A stretch of 64,000 bases of DNA, taken from positions 10,478,001 through 10,542,000 of the forward strand of contig NC_067205.1 in the NCBI RefSeq assembly GCF_026262505.1, in the 5' to 3' direction. Every line of letters starts with the position of its first letter. Within the stretch, counting starts at the first letter, position 1. The translations under genes were made by a program, and so were the position numbers. Origin of the DNA: Trichomonas vaginalis G3 (Eukaryota; Parabasalia; Trichomonadida; Trichomonadidae). The notes beneath the pieces are model-generated. The model was not told the DNA's origin. It saw nothing but the letters and a program-made list of their open reading frames with translations, and ran no database searches. Below are positions 30,508 through 41,097 of this stretch, piece by piece.

Positions 30508-31120
30508 ATGAGAAGTAAGTCCATCTTAGCTGGTGCCGTTAATGTTCCAATTGAACCAACATCAAATGTTGACTCACGAACGACAAACAATATTGTCATA
30601 AAGAACTATAGTTCGGAGTGTTTGAAAGAAAAAGAACCAGATCTTAAGTCGGTGAATTTAAACACAGCTTCAAACGCTAACACTACATCAGATGTTAAGT
30701 TAGAGTATCCACCACTGGACCAAGTTCTTTCAAGAGAAGCCAACGACAATCCTTACACAAATGTTCAAACAAATCCTTCAGATAACGTAGACCATTACCT
30801 TCTTCAGTTATACCAAACAATTTTACTCAAAGACGATAAGAAGCTTTTGACAAATCTTATAAGTAAGAACCAAATAATTCTAAAAAGGAGGACCTTGAAA
30901 ATGTTATATCACGAATAACAGGAAAGCAATGTGTCATTGACTATCTCGACCCTGAAATCGAATGCTGTGGTCAAACGCCAATATTCATGAAAATAGGTAA
31001 CATCCGCATCATTGAAACACCAGGAACTACAGGAGTTGAGTTTAAGTATAAATATTCGAACGAGTATACAAAACTTTCAACAGAATATGAGCTTTGTTTG
31101 AAATATGTTTTAGTAAATTA
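30508..31120 (+). pseudogene. Unknown 204-aa protein, left-arm copy
   Basis: The same gene as the whole-looking copy at 36970-37584. Long acidic/Asn-rich N-terminus and a compact C-terminal part (DYLDPEIECCGQTPIFMKI, GTTGVEFKYKY). This copy looks broken, with about one break. No family is recognised. Confidence 0.5.
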
Positions 31121-31357
31121 AAGCAACTTATAGTATCTATCCAAAACTTCTTCAACAGTATCGAACTCATCTTCATAATGCAAACCTAATCTTATTGACT
31201 TGGTGCAGTTTTCACTAACACAATATTTTTCTGTTCTCTTGACTGACATAACTAACTCATTTGTTTCATCAAACAGCAACAACCAAAGTTCATGACCTAA
31301 TACATAACATTCATACTTTATATTTTTAGCTCTGAGTTCTCTTGTAAGCCGTTGCAT
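31118..31357 (-). CDS. Small protein, 79 aa
   Basis: MQRLTRELRAKNIKYECYVL, then ELWLLLFDETNELVMSVKRT and an acidic end. It overlaps the upstream capsid-like gene by 40 bp and starts after GAAAATATTAAATG. No family is recognised. It is identical in both arms. Confidence 0.45.
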   Translation of the reverse strand: MQRLTRELRAKNIKYECYVLGHELWLLLFDETNELVMSVKRTEKYCVSENCTKSIRLGLHYEDEFDTVEEVLDRYYKLL

Positions 31358-32094
31358 TTAATATTTTCTAAAAAGTCAACTTCAACAGTCATTCGCACTG
31401 GTGCCTTCAGTTCTACCGGCTCTCCTTGAAAGTCAACAAGTCTGAATTGCATGTCTTTCAAATTATGAGGACTAATGCGAACCCATTTACCTAAATGAGT
31501 TGCTATGACAGGAACGTTTGGAATGAACATTGAATTTACTTCATAACAGAAGGATTTATATTCTACTGAACCTTTACTATTAACTCCTGAAATACCTGTG
31601 ACATTAGCTATTTTTGACTCAACGTACAAACAATTACCATAACATACGTATGGAACAGATTTCATCTCAATCGTTTTGTCAACACTTTTCAAAGGAAATG
31701 TCATATGGTATGCTCCCAGAAGCAATTGAACTCTATGACTCATTCTTGGTATCTTAAACTCCTTCGCATAACTGAACTTCAAAACTCCTGCAATAAGTTT
31801 AACATTCATTAAGTTTTCTTCGTTATCCTTGTTTATTGTAGTACTTATGAGAGCATTTAACACTCCAGCTAATGTTTCCATCTTATATTCTACATTATTG
31901 TGAAATCTTATTTCATGCTTCTTTCCATCTATTTCAAGCTCCATGAAATCTGTTTCATCTGTTATAACGAATGAAGCGATAGTATTGAAGTCAACCATTC
32001 TGAATGCAAGCGCTTCATTCTGTAGACCTAAGTTTGTTTGTAGCTTTACTGTCCCGTATTCGTTTGGGTCTGTACTTTGCAAATAGAACAACAT
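31318..32094 (-). CDS. Probable minor capsid (penton-like) protein, 258 aa
   Basis: The start MLFYLQSTDPNEYG is chosen because it lies 17 bp from the divergent fibre start. The C-terminal block MQFRLVDFQGEPVELKAPVR, followed by MTVEVDF, has the form of the last jelly-roll strands in Polinton minor capsid (penton) proteins ('...DxxGxxVxLxGxxxxVxLxx'). The rest is beta-rich with few charged helices. A penton base beside a fibre gene would be functionally sensible. It looks whole in both arms. Confidence is limited because the match is by motif shape only. Confidence 0.5.
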   Translation of the reverse strand: MLFYLQSTDPNEYGTVKLQTNLGLQNEALAFRMVDFNTIASFVITDETDFMELEIDGKKHEIRFHNNVEYKMETLAGVLNALISTTINKDNEENLMNVKLIAGVLKFSYAKEFKIPRMSHRVQLLLGAYHMTFPLKSVDKTIEMKSVPYVCYGNCLYVESKIANVTGISGVNSKGSVEYKSFCYEVNSMFIPNVPVIATHLGKWVRISPHNLKDMQFRLVDFQGEPVELKAPVRMTVEVDFLENIKCNGLQENSELKI

Positions 32095-32111
32095 TTTATT
32101 CTCATTAAAAT
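32095..32111. promoter_or_regulatory. Shared 17-bp divergent start region
   Basis: TTTATTCTCATTAAAAT separates the ATG of the penton-like gene from the ATG of the fibre gene; both strands show a T-run and an A-rich stretch into ATG. The mirror copy is at 35980-35996. Confidence 0.55.
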
Positions 32112-34186
32112 ATGAGTATAGCTGCATATGCGTATGAAGCTGACAGAGCTAAACTTTTATATTTTGGTCAATACTCTCTCACACTTACTGACAAATATAT
32201 TGTTATCAGTGATGGAAATACCGAGAAATACATAACATGGAAGGACTATGAAAAGTTTGACCCTATTTTAACTCCATGTACTATGCCATTCATTGTAAAT
32301 GGTGAAGTTGTCATGAAGAACGACACAACAGTATATAAGTCTGTTCATGAAGCATTAGAATATATGTTGAATTATAATCCCGAAAGATTTGATCCAAGCA
32401 CTACGCCATGTGCAATGCCTTTTATTAAGGACGGTGAAATCGTAAGAGTTCCGGATTCAACGGTTTACACAGCTGTTCAAAACAGTTTACAAAACATTTT
32501 AGCGAATATCTTTAATTCAGAAAACAGAAATAAAATTACCGTATATAACAGATGCTAAAGAAATTAAATCAAAAACGACAACATTATTTACGTCACTTAA
32601 TGATTTAATGACATATATCATTAATATTCCTGCACCAACTACAGCATTTGATCCAAACTCGACGGTTTGCAGTGTACCTTTCATAAATGACAGTTCATTA
32701 ATTACTTTAAGGGATTCGACAGTAAATGAATCATTAAAGGCGTCATTAATGAAAATCATTGATTTTAAAATTCATTCACGAATACATATAATTCATTAAT
32801 GTTTCATATGCTTCTAAAGAAGGTGAGCCAAAAACTATCGATAAAGCGGTGTATGAAATAAAAGCATCAACGACGAAATTGAATTCGTTAACTTTTGACG
32901 GTGATAGTTTCGTTAATGACATAACATCGGGGAAAACAATTTTAACGAAAGAATACTTAAAATCTCATGTTAGTGAGTTCGTTGAAATTGAAAAAGAAGG
33001 TGGAATTAAGTTCGATCCACTGAATTCATTTTCAGCTTAGCGAATGCGGGTATTAATTTTGCTGAATGGACAACAATACAGAGTGAAATAAATGCAATAT
33101 GGACGTTTTTGGGGTCAAAAGCGGGAATGGGTGAGCTTGTAAATGCTGCAAGAACATTAGGTGAAACAGGAAATTTGTAGATGGTTTTAAAAGACTTGTT
33201 TCAAATGTTTTAACAAACACAAAGAAATTATTTAGATATACCATACATAACGGTCAGATTTTCGAACAGATAGCAACAAACCCTCCGGTTATGGCTGCGT
33301 TGATGATGGTTAGAGATATAAAACCACGTAACGACGGGAACGAAGAACATGAACAACAGATACTGGTCGGGTTATTCGAGACATTAAAAACGTGTATCCT
33401 GAAGTTATTGATTTATTTAGAGGTGTTAATGATTCGATTTCAAATCATTCTATAACCCTTGATGAAGAGAATAAATTAACAGATTATATGTTCGTCATTA
33501 TTGCAGAATTAATGAAGAGAATAAATGAAAAAGGAATTGGTGATATCATTAATGTCAGCGATGTAATGATGAAAAGAAATTTTGACTCATTATTTACAAA
33601 ACCGAAAACAGAATATAGTCTTTATGACGTAATTACCGAATTAATGAAAAAGATTAATGATAATAAGAGTTCTGGCGGAAGAGTTGAATTAGAAGTGAAT
33701 GATGTTAATGAGAAATTAGCCGAAAAAGCAGACAAAAATGAGCTTTTAGCTCTGAGTGATAAAGTCAAGAACCACGTTCATTATATAACTTCAGACGAAC
33801 AGATTATAACGAACTACCATGGATATTTAACACGAAGTGATGAAGCGAAGACAAAAAATGTTAATGAAAGAAGATATAAATACATTCGTGCTAAAGGTTA
33901 TGACATAAGCTGTACTGTACAGTATGATGTAGCTAAAGCACCAAAGCATTTGGTTATACCGGTGAAATTTATGCCTCTACTTTCAATGTTAACGGTGTAT
34001 TAGTTGAACCAAGATTTTACTTTGAGAGTTAAGTCAAAAATAACGTTTGAAGATGCTATTAAAAGTAAAGCTGACAAAGTTGAACTTGAAGCAACGAACA
34101 AAGTTTTGAAATCTCATAAACACAACATCTCCGATATAAATGAACTTCAAGCTACATCATACTGTACAGTACAGCTTATGTCATAA
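32112..34186 (+). pseudogene. Fibre-like protein, left-arm copy
   Basis: Same gene as 34147-35979, extending through the spacer. The N-terminus is MSIAAYAYEADRAKLLYFGQ. Repeated units of the form FDPxxxTxCxMPFIxxGExV (at least three) each precede TVYxxVxxxLxxIL, a spaced repeat. A coiled-coil/fibre region with HNISDINELQ, the phage-fibre repeat type, lies near the end. It looks broken, with about five breaks. Confidence 0.5.
33935..34149. other. Spacer of the giant inverted repeat (215 bp)
   Basis: Unique sequence between the arms. It continues the left-arm fibre coding sequence (KVELEATNKVLKSHKHNISD), so it is the remnant of one parental copy and not foreign DNA. Confidence 0.75.
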
Positions 34187-35979
34187 CCTTTAGCACGAAT
34201 GTATTTATATCTTCTTTCATTAACATTTTTTGTCTTCGCTTCATCACTTCGTGTTAAATATCCATGGTAGTTCGTTATAATCTGTTCGTCTGAAGTTATA
34301 TAATGAACGTGGTTCTTGACTTTATCACTCAGAGCTAAAAGCTCATTTTTGTCTGCTTTTTCGGCTAATTTCTCATTAACATCATTCACTTCTAATTCAA
34401 CTCTTCCGCCAGAACTCTTATTATCATTAATCTTTTTCATTAATTCGGTAATTACGTCATAAAGACTATATTCTGTTTTCGGTTTTGTAAATAATGAGTC
34501 AAAATTTCTTTTCATCATTACATCGCTGACATTAATGATATCACCAATTCCTTTTTCATTTATTCTCTTCATTAATTCTGCAATAATGACGAACATATAA
34601 TCTGTTAATTTATTCTCTTCATCAAGGGTTATAGAATGATTTGAAATCGAATCATTAACACCTCTAAATAAATCAATAACTTCAGGATACACGTTTTTAA
34701 TGTCTCGAATAACCCGACCAGTATCCTGTTGTTCATGTTCTTCGTTCCCGTCGTTACGTGGTTTTATATCTCTAACCATCATCAACGCAGCCATAACCGG
34801 AGGGTTTGTTGCTATCTGTTCGAAAATCTGACCGTTATGTATGGTATATCTAAATAATTTCTTTGTGTTTGTTAAAACATTTGAAACAAGTCTTTTAAAA
34901 CCATCTACAAAATTTCCTGTTTCACCTAATGTTCTTGCAGCATTTACAAGCTCACCCATTCCCGCTTTTGACCCCAAAAACGTCCATATTGCATTTATTT
35001 CACTCTGTATTGTTGTCCATTCAGCAAAATTAATACCCGCATTCGCTAAGCTGAAAATGAAATTCAGTGGATCGAACTTAATTCCACCTTCTTTTTCAAT
35101 TTCAACGAACTCACTAACATGAGATTTTAAGTATTCTTTCGTTAAAATTGTTTTCCCCGATGTTATGTCATTAACGAAACTATCACCGTCAAAAGTTAAC
35201 GAATTCAATTTCGTCGTTGATGCTTTTATTTCATACACCGCTTTATCGATAGTTTTTGGCTCACCTTCTTTAGAAGCATATGAAACATTAATGAATGAAT
35301 TATATGTATTCGTGAATGAATTAAAATCAATGATTTTCATTAATGACGCCTTTAATGATTCATTTACTGTCGAATCCCTTAAAGTAATTAATGAACTGTC
35401 ATTTATGAAAGGTACACTGCAAACCGTCGAGTTTGGATCAAATGCTGTAGTTGGTGCAGGAATATTAATGATATATGTCATTAAATCATTAAGTGACGTA
35501 AATAACGTTGTCGTTTTTGATTTAATTTCTTTAGCATCTGTTATATACGGTAATTTTATTTCTGTAGTTTCTGAATTAAAGATATTCGCTAAAATGTTTT
35601 GTAAACTGTTTTGAACAGCTGTGTAAACCGTTGAATCCGGAACTCTTACGATTTCACCGTCCTTAATAAAAGGCATTGCACATGGCGTAGTGCTTGGATC
35701 AAATCTTTCGGGATTATAATTCAACATATATTCTAATGCTTCATGAACAGACTTATATACTGTTGTGTCGTTCTTCATGACAACTTCACCATTTACAATG
35801 AATGGCATAGTACATGGAGTTAAAATAGGGTCAAACTTTTCATAGTCCTTCCATGTTATGTATTTCTCGGTATTTCCATCACTGATAACAATATATTTGT
35901 CAGTAAGTGTGAGAGAGTATTGACCAAAATATAAAAGTTTAGCTCTGTCAGCTTCATACGCATATGCAGCTATACTCAT
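34147..35979 (-). CDS. Fibre-like protein, right-arm copy, 610 aa
   Basis: A single long frame. Three FDPxxTxCxMPFIxxGE repeats occur at about residues 45-190, then long beta/helix segments and, near the C-terminus, ADKNELLALSDKVKNHVHYI, a phage tail-fibre-like unit. It ends at the centre of the inverted repeat, so the natural C-terminus lies beyond this copy. Its start faces the penton-like gene across 17 bp. Repeated MPFI modules followed by heptad-like spacers suggest a trimeric stalk; this is inference. Confidence 0.55.
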   Translation of the reverse strand: MSIAAYAYEADRAKLLYFGQYSLTLTDKYIVISDGNTEKYITWKDYEKFDPILTPCTMPFIVNGEVVMKNDTTVYKSVHEALEYMLNYNPERFDPSTTPCAMPFIKDGEIVRVPDSTVYTAVQNSLQNILANIFNSETTEIKLPYITDAKEIKSKTTTLFTSLNDLMTYIINIPAPTTAFDPNSTVCSVPFINDSSLITLRDSTVNESLKASLMKIIDFNSFTNTYNSFINVSYASKEGEPKTIDKAVYEIKASTTKLNSLTFDGDSFVNDITSGKTILTKEYLKSHVSEFVEIEKEGGIKFDPLNFIFSLANAGINFAEWTTIQSEINAIWTFLGSKAGMGELVNAARTLGETGNFVDGFKRLVSNVLTNTKKLFRYTIHNGQIFEQIATNPPVMAALMMVRDIKPRNDGNEEHEQQDTGRVIRDIKNVYPEVIDLFRGVNDSISNHSITLDEENKLTDYMFVIIAELMKRINEKGIGDIINVSDVMMKRNFDSLFTKPKTEYSLYDVITELMKKINDNKSSGGRVELEVNDVNEKLAEKADKNELLALSDKVKNHVHYITSDEQIITNYHGYLTRSDEAKTKNVNERRYKYIRAKGYDISCTVQYDVA

Positions 35980-35996
35980 ATTTTAATGAGAATAAA

Positions 35997-36773
35997 ATGT
36001 TGTTCTATTTGCAAAGTACAGACCCAAACGAATACGGGACAGTAAAGCTACAAACAAACTTAGGTCTACAGAATGAAGCGCTTGCATTCAGAATGGTTGA
36101 CTTCAATACTATCGCTTCATTCGTTATAACAGATGAAACAGATTTCATGGAGCTTGAAATAGATGGAAAGAAGCATGAAATAAGATTTCACAATAATGTA
36201 GAATATAAGATGGAAACATTAGCTGGAGTGTTAAATGCTCTCATAAGTACTACAATAAACAAGGATAACGAAGAAAACTTAATGAATGTTAAACTTATTG
36301 CAGGAGTTTTGAAGTTCAGTTATGCGAAGGAGTTTAAGATACCAAGAATGAGTCATAGAGTTCAATTGCTTCTGGGAGCATACCATATGACATTTCCTTT
36401 GAAAAGTGTTGACAAAACGATTGAGATGAAATCTGTTCCATACGTATGTTATGGTAATTGTTTGTACGTTGAGTCAAAAATAGCTAATGTCACAGGTATT
36501 TCAGGAGTTAATAGTAAAGGTTCAGTAGAATATAAATCCTTCTGTTATGAAGTAAATTCAATGTTCATTCCAAACGTTCCTGTCATAGCAACTCATTTAG
36601 GTAAATGGGTTCGCATTAGTCCTCATAATTTGAAAGACATGCAATTCAGACTTGTTGACTTTCAAGGAGAGCCGGTAGAACTGAAGGCACCAGTGCGAAT
36701 GACTGTTGAAGTTGACTTTTTAGAAAATATTAAATGCAACGGCTTACAAGAGAACTCAGAGCTAAAAATATAA
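35997..36773 (+). CDS. Penton-like protein, right-arm copy
   Basis: Same 258-aa protein as 31318-32094 and looks whole. The mirrored start region has the TTTTAATGAGAATAAAATG pattern. Confidence 0.5.
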   Translation: MLFYLQSTDPNEYGTVKLQTNLGLQNEALAFRMVDFNTIASFVITDETDFMELEIDGKKHEIRFHNNVEYKMETLAGVLNALISTTINKDNEENLMNVKLIAGVLKFSYAKEFKIPRMSHRVQLLLGAYHMTFPLKSVDKTIEMKSVPYVCYGNCLYVESKIANVTGISGVNSKGSVEYKSFCYEVNSMFIPNVPVIATHLGKWVRISPHNLKDMQFRLVDFQGEPVELKAPVRMTVEVDFLENIKCNGLQENSELKI

Positions 36774-36973
36774 AGTATGAATGTTATGTATTAGGTCATG
36801 AACTTTGGTTGTTGCTGTTTGATGAAACAAATGAGTTAGTTATGTCAGTCAAGAGAACAGAAAAATATTGTGTTAGTGAAAACTGCACCAAGTCAATAAG
36901 ATTAGGTTTGCATTATGAAGATGAGTTCGATACTGTTGAAGAAGTTTTGGATAGATACTATAAGTTGCTTTAA
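36734..36973 (+). CDS. Small protein, 79 aa, right-arm copy
   Basis: Identical translation to 31118-31357; overlaps the penton-like gene by 40 bp. Confidence 0.45.
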   Translation: MQRLTRELRAKNIKYECYVLGHELWLLLFDETNELVMSVKRTEKYCVSENCTKSIRLGLHYEDEFDTVEEVLDRYYKLL

Positions 36974-37584
36974 TTTACTAAAACATATTTCAAACAAAGC
37001 TCATATTCTGTTGAAAGTTTTGTATACTCGTTCGAATATTTATACTTAAACTCAACTCCTGTAGTTCCTGGTGTTTCAATGATGCGGATGTTACCTATTT
37101 TCATGAATATTGGCGTTTGACCACAGCATTCGATTTCAGGGTCGAGATAGTCAATGACACATTGCTTTCCTGTTATTCGTGATATAACATTTTCAAGGTC
37201 CTCCTTTGTTAGAATTATTTGGTTCTTACTTATAAGATTTGTCAAAAGCTTCTTATCGTCTTTGAGTAAAATTGTTTGGTATAACTGAAGAAGGTAATGG
37301 TCTACGTTATCTGAAGGATTTGTTTGAACATTTGTGTAAGGATTGTCGTTGGCTTCTCTTGAAAGAACTTGGTCCAGTGGTGGATACTCTAACTTAACAT
37401 CTGATGTAGTGTTAGCGTTTGAAGCTGTGTTTAAATTCACCGACTTAAGATCTGGTTCTTTTTCTTTCAAACACTCCGAACTATAGTTCTTTATGACAAT
37501 ATTGTTTGTCGTTCGTGAGTCAACATTTGATGTTGGTTCAATTGGAACATTAACGGCACCAGCTAAGATGGACTTACTTCTCAT
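36970..37584 (-). CDS. Unknown 204-aa protein, right-arm copy
   Basis: Whole-looking copy of the gene at 30508. N-terminus MRSKSILAGAVNVPIEPTSN, low-complexity Asn/Ser/Asp middle, C-terminal compact domain with a Cys pair (ECCGQTP) and Tyr-rich end. No family is recognised. Confidence 0.5.
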   Translation of the reverse strand: MRSKSILAGAVNVPIEPTSNVDSRTTNNIVIKNYSSECLKEKEPDLKSVNLNTASNANTTSDVKLEYPPLDQVLSREANDNPYTNVQTNPSDNVDHYLLQLYQTILLKDDKKLLTNLISKNQIILTKEDLENVISRITGKQCVIDYLDPEIECCGQTPIFMKIGNIRIIETPGTTGVEFKYKYSNEYTKLSTEYELCLKYVLVN

Positions 37585-37618
37585 TTCATATAGAATAAAA
37601 ACCTTTTATATGTATGAA

Positions 37619-38011
37619 ATGAACAATATACTCGACAAGGGTTTGAATGTAAAGCTAACGAATGAAAATATTGTTGAATTCACTGAGACAGGAGCTGTGT
37701 ATAAAGATGTAGAACTACTGAACAAAAGAGCAAAGGGAAGAAGCAGGAATATGAACAAAGGGTGGAAGCCTATAAAAATTTATGTCAATGATGGCTCAGG
37801 AGGTTCAAACATAAAGTATGCAGAAAGTTATAGAGTTTATGCTCTCAAAGGTGAAAAGCCTTCATTTAAGAACAGCTATTCTAACGCATATCCTCAAAAG
37901 CTAACGGATGGGGAAGTGGATGATATGAATGACAGCAAAAATATTAACAGAAATGGCGACAGAGATGCATGGAATTTGTTTACCATCAGTCAATTGAAGG
38001 TTAAGCTTTAA
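37619..38011 (+). CDS. Unknown 130-aa protein, right-arm copy
   Basis: Identical translation to 30081-30473, with the same Maverick-type start context. Confidence 0.5.
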   Translation: MNNILDKGLNVKLTNENIVEFTETGAVYKDVELLNKRAKGRSRNMNKGWKPIKIYVNDGSGGSNIKYAESYRVYALKGEKPSFKNSYSNAYPQKLTDGEVDDMNDSKNINRNGDRDAWNLFTISQLKVKL

Positions 38012-38892
38012 AATAATGTTGGTCGTTCCCATGGAATATTTTTGACTTTAATGGTATTAGTCATGATATGAATCTCAAGGTATGAACGAGGAGAGATGAG
38101 AGACTTATATGCTTCCCAAATTTCTTCAAAAGGTAATGTTATACCTGACTGTTTCCAAATGAGTTCAATATCATAGCGTGAGAAACCTTGAAAGATAACG
38201 AAGTCAGTTATGAGACGTTTTATGTTTAAAGCAAGAAACGCCATGTTTGCATAAGTATTGCTACAGTTAAATGGTAATGTCTGACTTTAGTAATGATGTT
38301 AGCTAATGGTGAGTCTGGTTTTGAAACTAAACCTTTACCAGCGAAGTCGTCGCAAACGAGCAGAGTGTTTGAAGGATACTTTTTGAAGGGGTATTTTGAA
38401 AGTTTTGATAGAATGTAGTTTGTCAGTCGTTTCATATCGTAAACTCCTGAGTACTGACGTAAGTGGTGTTTGTCAATAATTCTTTCCATTTCTTCCGAGG
38501 TTTTTTGCATTCCTGACTGTATGAACTCTACGATGGCATAATATTTTCTCTTACGTCGAATGTAACGTTGAGAAATTCAATGAGTTCACTGTCTGGAACT
38601 TTAACGACAGAGGCTTGAACTTTTGACATAAATGTTTTCGCTGTTGAATCCATAGAGTCTGAAGTTGCTGATATAATGATTTGGTCATAGTAAGAGTCAT
38701 TTCCTAAACGCTCTGTTATGAGTATATGACGAATGAGGTTAAATGTCTTACCTGAACCCATCTTTCCACAATAGAAATACACACCATTTGAACAGAACTC
38801 ATAATCTTTGCTGAAAGGAAGAATGAGAGAAGAGTTAAGTTATCTGTGGTTTCATTCATGTCTTCATCTACGTCATGTATTAAATGCTTCAT
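38008..38892 (-). pseudogene. Packaging ATPase, right-arm copy
   Basis: Mirror of the intact ATPase at 29197. Walker A and Walker B regions are both recognisable. It looks broken, with about three or four breaks. Confidence 0.7.
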
Positions 38893-38908
38893 TTTATCTC
38901 CATTAAAA

Positions 38909-39795
38909 ATGCAAGTCAGAATATTCAGAACATAGCACCGAGTCTAACTGACAAGAGTATAAAAGATATACTATGAACACGTTATGATGAAACCTACCAA
39001 AATTCAAGAAAGTCAGTATACTTATGAATATCCAAGGCACTGGGTAGAGTATGTAGGAGGTGAGAAAGCTATGAAATAAGACAAGTTAGAAGTATTCCAG
39101 CAGGAAGGACAATATTATTGAAGAACTTTAATGTTTTGAGATATAATGATGAAACAAAGAAGCAAGATAGTTTCCCTGTTGCTGTGTATGTGAACTTAGA
39201 TACAGGAGATGACATGAAAGTTTTTAATACAAAGCTTCAAACAGTAGTGAGAGAACAACTTACTGCGGAAGGACATCCATTACCTTCAGAAGTTACCATA
39301 GCATATAATTTTGAAACAAACTCAATAGATTTTAAAGTCATCTCTGCAAAGAAGTCAGGATTTACATTTAATGAAGCAGATGTATATTCAAATGAAAAAC
39401 TTCAAAGCTATTGCATGGTTAGATAATGACGATTGCTTTAAGAAAATATTTAAATTCAGTGACTCAAAGATGTCAATAGATGACCTTCGTGGAATGTTAC
39501 CATCGACATTTACAGTAGAAGGTTTCAGCAGGATTGCTTACAAGATTGTCAATTGGTGGTATTTGGTCTCGTGAGAACATTGTTATAAAAATCCAGTATA
39601 TAAGTGAATTTGCTGAAGAATCTATATTATGTCTTTCAAACTACATGTATTCGCCGCCGAAGCATTATAGTATAACAAACTTTGTCAGTAAGTTTAACAT
39701 AAGACTTGTCGAACCTTCTTCAATGAAAGATTGTTGTGCTACCTAAAGATGGAAAGGATGGACTCATTATTGAGATGATTTTAATAGCATATTAA
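38909..39795 (+). pseudogene. Distant family A capsid-like protein, right-arm copy
   Basis: Mirror of 28299-29180. It looks broken, with about four breaks. Confidence 0.6.
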
Positions 39796-40019
39796 ATGAG
39801 TTTGTTCTTGAAGGTCATTCATGATGAAATAACTGTTGTAGAAGATGTTAGCAATTGTTCAGACATTTTGAAGCGAATAGATGAATAAGAAAGAAGTTAG
39901 ATAGACCGCAAAGCGGTGAGGGCGAAGCCCGTGAGAACGCTTATGTTTCATTGACTTTCTCCAGTAACGAGAACTTTTATGAGATAATATTGAAGAGAGA
40001 TGATTTTAATATGGGGTAA
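39796..40019 (+). pseudogene. Small 74-aa protein, right-arm copy
   Basis: Mirror of 28074-28298, including the two mini-hairpins near 39905-39930. It looks broken, with about one break. Confidence 0.45.
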
Positions 40020-40550
40020 ATGGTAGCTTGGGCAGCTTTAGGCGCAATGGGAACAAAAGCATTAGCATTTGGAGCAAAAGCACTTGGGGCTTATGACGCA
40101 GTAAATAAAATGAGTGGAGGAAGGGTTTCAAAGACATTAGATGCAAATAAAGGAAAGATTGGAGGCTGGGTTGCAAAGAAGTTAAGATTAAATAAAATAG
40201 GGCTCATAAATAAAGCATCCAATTTGGTTGCGACTGAGTCAGAAAATGCTTTAGGAAAGGACGATGAGTTTGCAAAACATGCAAAAGACTTTAATGACCA
40301 GATGAAAGGTGAAACAATGCATTTAAATAGAGTCGATGGAACTAAAGAAAATGTTTCTTCTCCACCCAGTAGTTCTTCCGTATGGTCCCTATGGAATGTA
40401 TGGAAACCCTTACGAAAGACCATTTGACCCATTGACTGGTGGAAGTAACTGGTATCATTACGGACGAAGAAGAAAGACAGTCAAGTTGGAGACAGACGTG
40501 AAGAAAGCAACTAAAAAGAAACCAAGGAAGAGAGTTATAAGCAATGAATT
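40020..40550 (+). pseudogene. Ala/Gly-rich basic protein, right-arm copy
   Basis: Mirror of 27546-28073. It looks broken, with one or two breaks. Confidence 0.5.
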
Positions 40551-40692
40551 CAACAGGGTGAAAAAACAGGTTGAAAAAAGAGGTGAGATCTCACCACTTC
40601 ACCTAAATTTATTTTTGTGCTATGTTTTCATACGTGTGAGGGTGGTGATATTATTAATTTTTAAGTTTATTTTTTATTTTATTTTTATATAA

Positions 40693-41013
40693 ATGACGAA
40701 AACTATTGAGATAACAAACTACAACGGTCATGAGTTCAAGAATTTGTTCTTCGTTCCTCGTGAAAATACATTCTATCAGATACGAGGGAGAAAGGGTAAA
40801 GTTAGTTTGAGCGTTTATGACTACAAGCATAATGGAAAGTTTATACAAGCAATAGATACAAACGGTAAGCGTGTTTCATTAGCTTTGTCAAAACTTACAG
40901 GTATAAACTATGACAGTGATTTTGACCTATATGAAGAAGAAAGTGAGTCAGAAGATTATGAGCTGTTATATGAAGCACAGCAATGGGAGGAGTTGCAATA
41001 CTTTTGTAAGTGA
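40693..41013 (+). CDS. HNH C-terminal-type module protein, right-arm copy
   Basis: Identical translation to 27081-27401 and looks whole. Confidence 0.6.
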   Translation: MTKTIEITNYNGHEFKNLFFVPRENTFYQIRGRKGKVSLSVYDYKHNGKFIQAIDTNGKRVSLALSKLTGINYDSDFDLYEEESESEDYELLYEAQQWEELQYFCK

Positions 41014-41097
41014 GAACGTTTATTTTTTACAGTAGTAAAGTCGTTTGTGAAAACATTAGTGAGGTGAAGTGGTTGGCGGCTTTATAAATATTTAAGG

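Larger units (their letters stand above)
26875..33934 (+). repeat. Giant inverted repeat, left arm (7.06 kb)
   Basis: Every gene here recurs in mirror order at 34150-41219; coordinates of matching points sum to about 68,091-68,094. The outer limit is AGTTAGTATACATAAC at 26875; the inner limit is GATGTAGCT at 33934. The arms are nearly identical apart from scattered small indels, so the duplication is young, or is an assembly fold-back. Confidence 0.9.
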
